From assembly GCF_029688925.1 (NCBI RefSeq), contig NZ_JARUKY010000010.1:62001-126000 (forward strand): DNA of 64,000 bases. Direction: 5' to 3'. Numbering within the stretch: the stretch's first letter is position 1; every line of letters begins with the position of its first letter. Origin of the DNA: Evansella sp. AB-P1 (lineage in GTDB: Bacteria; Bacillota; Bacilli; Bacillales; Salisediminibacteriaceae). The notes below the pieces were generated by a model. The model searched no databases and was not told the origin of the DNA. It saw only the letters and a program-made list of their open reading frames with translations. The translations under genes and the position numbers were made by a program. Below are positions 58,624 through 64,000 of this stretch, piece after piece.

Positions 58624-59540
58624 TGATCACTTTTGCGAAGTTCTTCTAAGCATTGCTCCATATCTTTAGGTATTGGTGTAGAAAAAGTCATCATCTCATT
58701 TGTTCTAGGATGGCGAAAACCTAATATTTCAGCGTGGAGTGCCTGCCCTTCAATTGGGAAACGATTTCGTTGTCGTCTCGGACCATACTTTGGATCCTCA
58801 ATAATTGGGAATCCAATATAATTTAAGTGGACTCGAATTTGATGAGTCCTCCCAGTTTCTAATTCACAAGCTACAAGTGTATGACGTTGGAAACGTTCCA
58901 TTACTTGAAAATGGGTAACTGCCTCTTTACTATTTTTATCTGTTACCATCATACTTTGGCGGTCCTCTGGATTTCTACCTATTGGAGCATCAATTGTTCC
59001 TTTATCGTGACCGATGACTCCAGCAACGATAGCGACATATCTACGTTTTGTCTCTTTATTTTTTAACTGTTCCACTAGGGATTCATGTGCAACATCGTTT
59101 TTAGCAACCATAAGTAAACCGGATGTATCCTTATCAATACGATGAACAATTCCAGGACGCATCACACCATTAATTCCTGAAAGGTCATTGCAATGATACA
59201 TTAATCCATTTACAAGTGTACCAGAATAATGGCCAGGAGCTGGATGTACTACCATTCCTCTAGGTTTATTCACAACAAGGACATCTGAATCTTCGTATAT
59301 AATGTCTAAATTTAGATCTTCCGCTTCTACATTTAATGGTTCAAGCTCAGGTTCTTCTATTTTTATTTGATCTCCTACAGAAACTTTATAATTACTTTTT
59401 ACAGACTGTCCATTTACTTCAATATGTCCCTCTTTAATCCATTGCTGAACCAATGTTCTGGACCATTGTGGATAATAATCTGAAATAAATTTGTCAATTC
59501 TAATTCCTTTTTGTTCTGATACTAATTCATATGTTTCCAT
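58620..59540 (-). CDS. ylyB: RluA/RluD family pseudouridine synthase (YlyB)
   Basis: rRNA pseudouridine synthase. The 306 residues have an N-terminal S4 domain (about 14-75; RIDKFISDYYPQWSRTLVQQWI) and the catalytic domain with VVNKPRGMVVHPAPGH and the catalytic Asp in HRIDKDTSGLLMVAKN. GRTHQIRVHL marks the RNA-binding region. Start ATG 59540 follows the lspA stop by one base; its AAGGGAAG lies within lspA. Target positions are inferred from RluD (helix 69) and not proven here. Confidence 0.95.
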   Translation of the reverse strand: METYELVSEQKGIRIDKFISDYYPQWSRTLVQQWIKEGHIEVNGQSVKSNYKVSVGDQIKIEEPELEPLNVEAEDLNLDIIYEDSDVLVVNKPRGMVVHPAPGHYSGTLVNGLMYHCNDLSGINGVMRPGIVHRIDKDTSGLLMVAKNDVAHESLVEQLKNKETKRRYVAIVAGVIGHDKGTIDAPIGRNPEDRQSMMVTDKNSKEAVTHFQVMERFQRHTLVACELETGRTHQIRVHLNYIGFPIIEDPKYGPRRQRNRFPIEGQALHAEILGFRHPRTNEMMTFSTPIPKDMEQCLEELRKSDH

Positions 59541-59541
59541 T

Positions 59542-60003
59542 TTATGACTTCCCTTGCATTTTTTCTTCTCTTAAAAAATAGATGATTAGCATAATAACCC
59601 CTACTACTAATGCAGAATCAGCAACATTGAAAATAGGGTAATTATAACTAAATATGTAGACATCCAAAAAGTCTACTACTTCGCCTAAAAAGATTCGATC
59701 GATAAAATTACCAATTGCACCACCTAAAACGAGACCTAGTGATATTCCGTACCAACGATTACCTTGAACTTGCTTTTGAATCATATAAATGATTACAACG
59801 ATAACGACTGTTGTAACAATATAAAATAACCACATTTGACCTTGCAAAATGCCGAAAGCAGCCCCTGCATTTCTATGTGAAGTAAGATAAAACCAGCCCT
59901 CAATGACAGGTATACTTTCTCTTAACTCCATTCGTTGAACTACAAGCCATTTAGTGCCTTGATCTAGAAGGATAATAAGTAGACTCAATACGTAATAAAA
60001 CAA
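59542..60003 (-). CDS. lspA: Lipoprotein signal peptidase (signal peptidase II)
   Basis: Aspartic membrane protease that removes prolipoprotein signal peptides. The start is a TTG at 60003 ((M)[14 protein letters not shown], 153 residues), with GGGGAGG five bases upstream. A longer frame beginning MGEET would include that ribosome site, and homologues align with the TTG start. Four membrane helices are visible. Catalytic aspartates: [10 protein letters not shown] and [17 protein letters not shown] is also typical. Coupled to the pseudouridine synthase gene. Confidence 0.95.
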   Translation of the reverse strand: MFYYVLSLLIILLDQGTKWLVVQRMELRESIPVIEGWFYLTSHRNAGAAFGILQGQMWLFYIVTTVVIVVIIYMIQKQVQGNRWYGISLGLVLGGAIGNFIDRIFLGEVVDFLDVYIFSYNYPIFNVADSALVVGVIMLIIYFLREEKMQGKS

Positions 60004-60042
60004 TGTTTCCTCCCCCATTCAAAATCTAATCTATCCTTATGA

Positions 60043-60071
60043 ATTTTAGCATAGCCACTAAAGACAAACAA
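60043..60071 (-). promoter_or_regulatory. Sigma-A promoter of lspA-ylyB
   Basis: Minus strand TTGTTT (60071-60066), 17-base spacer ending in TGC (extended -10), TAAAAT (60048-60043), about 40 bases before the lspA start. Confidence 0.7.
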
Positions 60072-60271
60072 TTTATTTCTTTATGAAACCATCAAATCTT
60101 GTGTTTTTTAATAGGGAAAGAGAAAATAACAGCTTTCTTTTTATACTGACGTTATTATATATCATTTCCTAATTTTTAATGCGAATACTCGAGATAGAGA
60201 TTAGGAACGAAAGAAAAGAGTAGCCCTAAAAAATAGGTGCCACCCTTTCACTTCTTGAACCATATTAAATA

Positions 60272-63034
60272 TTATTCATAATGATTTACAACAATATCTG
60301 TACAGCTGTCACATAAATGTGGATGCTTTTCGTTTTTCCCTAAAGATGGAGCAACAACCCAGCAACGTTCACATTTTTCACCTTCTGCAAAGTCCACTTT
60401 AACGCTTAAGAAATCGTATTCTTTTGCATCAGCTGGTGCATTAGCCTTGTCCCCAGCAACAACTGCTTTTGATGTAATAAATAATTTATTTAATCCTGCA
60501 ATATCTTCTAAAAGGTTCCGATCATTTTCAGAAGCATAGAGCTCAATGGACGCTTCTAAACTTTTCTTCACACCTTTTTCATTACGCGCTTCTTCTAACG
60601 CTTTTAATACATCGTCACGTAGTTCCATGAAATGATCCCATTTTTCCACCAATTCTGTTTCGCTGCTATATTCCCTAGTATCAGGCATGTCTGTTAACTG
60701 TGCACTGTCTTCTGTTACCCCTGGGATGTGCTTCCATACTTCATCTGCAGTATGAGATAAGATTGGCGTCATTAGCTTCGTTAGAGTTACAAGAGCTTCG
60801 TACATAACTGTTTGAATCCCCCGTCGTTCTGGATGATCTGCATGTTGGATATATAGTGTATCCTTTGCAATGTCCATGTAGAACGAACTTAATTCGATTG
60901 TACAGAAGTTATGAACCTTGTTATACACCGATCCAAATTGGAATTCTTCATAGCCCTTCTTCACGTCTTTTACTACATTGTTTAATTTTACTAACATATA
61001 TTGATCTAGCTCAGTCATATCTTCAAAAGCGATAGCATCTTTTGCTGGATCGAAATCGTGAATGTTTCCTAGCATAAAACGGAATGTGTTACGGATTTTA
61101 CGATAAACTTCTGCAACCTGTTTTAAAATATTATCTGATACACGAACGTCTGCTTGATAATCAACAGAAGCTACCCAAAGACGTAATATATCAGCTCCTA
61201 GCTGCTTCATTACCTTGTCTGGTATGACTACATTCCCTAGTGATTTACTCATTTTTCTACCTTCACCATCTAGTGTAAATCCATGACTCAAAACAGTCTT
61301 GTAAGGTGATTTACCTGTTACAGCAACAGCAGTAGATAGTGAGGAGTTAAACCAACCGCGATATTGATCTGACCCTTCTAAATACATGTCAGCTGGCCGT
61401 TGAAGATCATCTCTTTCCTCTAGAACCGCTTGGTGAGAGGAACCAGAGTCGAACCAAACATCCATTATATCTGTTTCTTTCGTAAATGTTCCATTCGGAC
61501 TATGCTCAGATGTAAAACCTTCTGGAAGTAAATCTATCGTCTCCCATTCAAACCAAATATTTGACCCGTGTTCCCGGAATAAGCTTGAAACATGGTTGAT
61601 CGTTTCGTCAGTAATGATGGCCTCACCATCTTCACCGTAAAAAACAGGAATAGGAACACCCCATGCTCGTTGACGAGAAATACACCAATCTCCTCTGTCT
61701 CTTACCATATTGTAAAGGCGAGTCTCTCCCCAGTGTGGAACCCAATTTACTTCATTGATTTCTCTTAATAAATCATCACGGAAATCCTTTATGGACGCAA
61801 ACCATTGGGCAGTAGCTCGGTACATTACTGGCTTTTTCGTTCTCCAATCGTGTGGATATGAGTGAGTAATGAACGCTAAATGAAGTAATGCTCCTACTTC
61901 CTTTAGTTTTTCAGTAATCGCTTTATTTGCTGTGTCATAAAATAATCCTTCAAACATTGGAGCTTCTTCTGTGAATACCCCTTTGTCATCTACTGGACAA
62001 AGAACATCTAAACCATATTTTTGCCCAACAATAAAGTCGTCTTCCCCATGTCCAGGAGCAGTATGAACACATCCTGTACCAGCATCAAGAGTTACGTGCT
62101 CCCCTACCATTACTAATGATTCACGATCATAAAGTGGGTGCTTTGCAACTGTATTTTCTAATTGTGCACCTTTTAAGGTCTTGATAATTTCATAATTACC
62201 CCAGCTGAGTTCTCCTTCTAAATGCTCTAATAAACCTTTTGCAACAATATATTTTTGCGTTTCAACTTGAAGAACTACATAATCTAACTCTGGATGAACG
62301 GTAATTCCTAGGTTGGCTGGAATTGTCCATGGGGTTGTTGTCCAAATGATATATTTCTCATCACCTTCAAGAACACCTTTTCCATCCCTCACATCAAAAG
62401 CAACATAAATAGAAGGAGAACGTTTGTCGTGATATTCAATTTCTGCTTCAGCAAGTGCTGATTCAGATGATGGGGACCAATAAACAGGTTTCTTCCCTTT
62501 GTAAATATACCCCTTCTTTGCCATATCACCGAACACTTTTATTTGCTGCGCTTCGTAGCCGTGAGTTAAAGTCACATAAGGATTATCCCAATCTCCACGT
62601 ACACCTAAACGTTTAAATTGTTCACGTTGATTATCAATTTGTTCTAATGCATATTCTTCACATTTCTTTCTAAACTCTGCTACACTAAGCTTTTTACGAT
62701 CTACTTTACCTTTTTTTGTTAATGCTGTTTCAATTGGTAACCCATGAGTATCCCAACCTGGAACATATGGAGCATGGAAACCAGTCATCGATTTATAGCG
62801 AACAATAAAATCTTTTAAGATCTTATTTAATGCATGCCCCATGTGAATATCACCATTAGCGTAAGGTGGACCATCGTGTAGGACAAACATTGGACGTCCT
62901 GCTGTTCTTTCTTGTACCTTTTCATAAATTTTCTTATTTTCCCATTCCTCCTGCATAACAGGTTCACGGTTCGGAAGATTTCCACGCATAGGAAACTCCG
63001 TTTTTGGCATAAGCAATGTGTCTTTGTAGTCCAT
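60272..63034 (-). CDS. ileS: Isoleucyl-tRNA synthetase
   Basis: Class I synthetase charging tRNA-Ile. The 920 residues include the HIGH-type motif [16 protein letters not shown] (HMGH), an editing domain in the middle with [11 protein letters not shown], the KMSKS loop in [11 protein letters not shown], an anticodon-binding C-terminal region, and a zinc site CERCW...CDSC near the end. This is the bacterial-type enzyme. GGAGGCAG precedes the ATG at 63034. The gene is controlled by a T-box leader. B. subtilis ylyA, expected after ileS, is not present. Confidence 0.98.
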   Translation of the reverse strand: MDYKDTLLMPKTEFPMRGNLPNREPVMQEEWENKKIYEKVQERTAGRPMFVLHDGPPYANGDIHMGHALNKILKDFIVRYKSMTGFHAPYVPGWDTHGLPIETALTKKGKVDRKKLSVAEFRKKCEEYALEQIDNQREQFKRLGVRGDWDNPYVTLTHGYEAQQIKVFGDMAKKGYIYKGKKPVYWSPSSESALAEAEIEYHDKRSPSIYVAFDVRDGKGVLEGDEKYIIWTTTPWTIPANLGITVHPELDYVVLQVETQKYIVAKGLLEHLEGELSWGNYEIIKTLKGAQLENTVAKHPLYDRESLVMVGEHVTLDAGTGCVHTAPGHGEDDFIVGQKYGLDVLCPVDDKGVFTEEAPMFEGLFYDTANKAITEKLKEVGALLHLAFITHSYPHDWRTKKPVMYRATAQWFASIKDFRDDLLREINEVNWVPHWGETRLYNMVRDRGDWCISRQRAWGVPIPVFYGEDGEAIITDETINHVSSLFREHGSNIWFEWETIDLLPEGFTSEHSPNGTFTKETDIMDVWFDSGSSHQAVLEERDDLQRPADMYLEGSDQYRGWFNSSLSTAVAVTGKSPYKTVLSHGFTLDGEGRKMSKSLGNVVIPDKVMKQLGADILRLWVASVDYQADVRVSDNILKQVAEVYRKIRNTFRFMLGNIHDFDPAKDAIAFEDMTELDQYMLVKLNNVVKDVKKGYEEFQFGSVYNKVHNFCTIELSSFYMDIAKDTLYIQHADHPERRGIQTVMYEALVTLTKLMTPILSHTADEVWKHIPGVTEDSAQLTDMPDTREYSSETELVEKWDHFMELRDDVLKALEEARNEKGVKKSLEASIELYASENDRNLLEDIAGLNKLFITSKAVVAGDKANAPADAKEYDFLSVKVDFAEGEKCERCWVVAPSLGKNEKHPHLCDSCTDIVVNHYE

Positions 63035-63149
63035 TATGCCACTGCCTCCTTTTAATATTAAATTTTTCTTAACGAAATAAAACAGTTATCTGATTGAAAA
63101 AATAGTACTAACACTACACTCTAAACTTGTTTTGGATAAATTAAAACAC

Positions 63150-63425
63150 AAAAAACCTTCTCATCCAATAAGGGACGAGAAGGAACACCCGCGGTACCAC
63201 CCTAATAAATAAGAAATAATTATAAATAATTTCATTTCTTATTCACTCAAATTTCGTAACGTGAAACAAACCGGCGCATCTTACTAGGACATATACTCGT
63301 CTGTTCGGTATTGCAACTCAAGGGTGATTTTCCATCTGCTACTAGCTTCAGGCTCCCACCATCCCTGATTCGCTATGCTAGAATAACAAATGTACTCTCC
63401 CTGTCATCGTTTTTTATTTTTCATT
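63150..63425 (-). promoter_or_regulatory. T-box riboswitch (isoleucine) before ileS
   Basis: Minus strand: the T-box sequence AGGGTGGTACCGCGGG is at 63203-63188. It is followed by a terminator (CCTTCTCGTCC with GGATGAGAAGG, then six T; 63183-63150). Stem I lies upstream, with AGTA near its base, and the likely specifier is ATC at 63328-63326 (in GAAAATCACCC), matching Ile. Uncharged tRNA-Ile would favour the antiterminator and ileS expression. Confidence 0.93.
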
Positions 63426-63495
63426 TTGTATTCCATTTTGACCAATCTTATAACTTTTAATCATATATTATTATTTTTCAATAAAATCTTATTAA

Positions 63496-63525
63496 AGTAT
63501 ATGATAAGTACAATTCTAGCGTCAA
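63496..63525 (-). promoter_or_regulatory. Candidate promoter of ileS
   Basis: Minus strand TTGACG (63525-63520), 18-base spacer, TATACT (63501-63496), just after divIVA. The leader before stem I would be about 60-85 bases, longer than usual. Confidence 0.5.
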
Positions 63526-63576
63526 GTAAAGATTGATTAATTTACACGTTTAACCCCAAAAACCTTTAAAGCAATT

Positions 63577-64000
63577 TTAATATTTGGATGGATTGTTTAT
63601 TTCGAGATCTTCTACATGCTTACTTAAATCATCCCAATCATCATTATTTAACATTTCTAGTTGGGCTTCTAATAGCATTCTAAATCTCGTACGATATACT
63701 GAAGCTTGCTTTTTTAATTCTTCAATTTCTAAAGCAATTTTACGTGATTTACTCAATGCTTCATTTATAATTCGATCAGCATTCTTTTCTGATTCTTTAA
63801 TGATTAATTTTGCTTCCTTTTCGGCATTACGCTTTACTTCCTCTGCAGTTTCCTGTGCAATAAGAATTGATTTATTAAGTGTGGATTCAATATTAGAAAA
63901 ATGGCCAAGTTTTTCTTCTAATTCGTTTACACGATCAAACAAATCTTTTTTTTCACGAATAACCATCTCATAATCTTTAATAACTTGATCAAGAAATTCA
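63577..64000 (-). CDS. divIVA: Cell division initiation protein DivIVA, missing its N-terminus
   Basis: Curvature-sensing coiled-coil protein that marks poles and division sites and positions MinJ/MinCD. About 140 C-terminal residues are inside the window; the frame continues off the right edge (FLDQVIKDYEMVIREKK...). The coiled coil NELEEKLGHFSNIESTLNKS and the conserved VKRNAEKEAKLIIKESEKNADRIINEALSKSRKIA match DivIVA. The first 40 or so residues, including the membrane-binding lipid-binding domain, are beyond the edge. An internal ATG at 63966 is not the true start. Confidence 0.95.
   Translation of the reverse strand, partial: EFLDQVIKDYEMVIREKKDLFDRVNELEEKLGHFSNIESTLNKSILIAQETAEEVKRNAEKEAKLIIKESEKNADRIINEALSKSRKIALEIEELKKQASVYRTRFRMLLEAQLEMLNNDDWDDLSKHVEDLEINNPSKY

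Overview
The window is a 64 kb stretch of core chromosome from a low-GC, endospore-forming Bacillota, almost certainly a Bacillaceae. The gene order is that of the Bacillus subtilis divIVA-ileS-pyr-yloA...rplS-ylqF region, read here on the minus strand. Only rpmB, rqcH (yloA) and a small DUF1128 gene lie on the plus strand. SpoVM, the PyrR, T-box and FapR control systems, PrkC/PrpC and RemA all point to the same group. I cannot name the species.

Layout from high to low coordinates, which is mostly the direction of transcription. divIVA (partial) and ileS, with an isoleucine T-box (60.3-64.0 kb). lspA and an RluD-type pseudouridine synthase (58.6-60.0). The complete UMP operon pyrR-pyrP-pyrB-pyrC-carA-carB-pyrK-pyrD-pyrF-pyrE, with three PyrR attenuators and a clear promoter (46.7-58.6). 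A heterodimeric ABC exporter (42.7-46.3). The plus-strand ribosome quality-control gene rqcH. yicC/yloC, remA, gmk, rpoZ, coaBC, priA, fmt, rsmB, rlmN, prpC, prkC, rsgA and rpe (26.7-40.6). The sporulation gene spoVM (26 codons, easily missed) converging on rpmB. asp23/yloU, fakA and a DegV-family gene (22.0-25.0), then sdaAB, sdaAA and recG. The FapR-controlled lipid operon fapR-plsX-fabD-fabG-acpP, followed by rnc (13.4-17.9). Then a non-canonical block (10.6-13.4). Then smc, ftsY, ylxM-ffh, rpsP, khpA, ylqD, rimM, trmD, rplS, lepB and the start of rbgA.

Most genes serve growth: translation and ribosome assembly, protein secretion (SRP, FtsY, signal peptidases I and II), chromosome organisation, pyrimidine and phospholipid synthesis, and Ser/Thr kinase signalling. 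Two routes to acyl-phosphate sit close together: FakA with a DegV/FakB-like protein, and PlsX.

The accessory material is limited. Between rnc and smc, contiguous in B. subtilis, lies an ECF sigma factor with a matching ECF-type promoter, its membrane anti-sigma factor (carrying a run of nine G), a DUF1128 gene, and about 0.8 kb of non-coding DNA. That DNA holds four copies of a 55-bp repeat with inverted ends, an array of about 52-bp tandem hairpins, and other palindromes. Further copies of the 55-bp repeat lie near rpmB and between spoVM and rpe, the latter joined to a larger hairpin-rich element. Compared with my recollection of B. subtilis, def, thiN, ylyA, yloB and the cys operon are missing from their usual positions. 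I found no mobile-element protein, CRISPR array, rRNA or tRNA, and no convincing new multi-gene system. The repeat mosaic and the G-tract are the most unusual signals.
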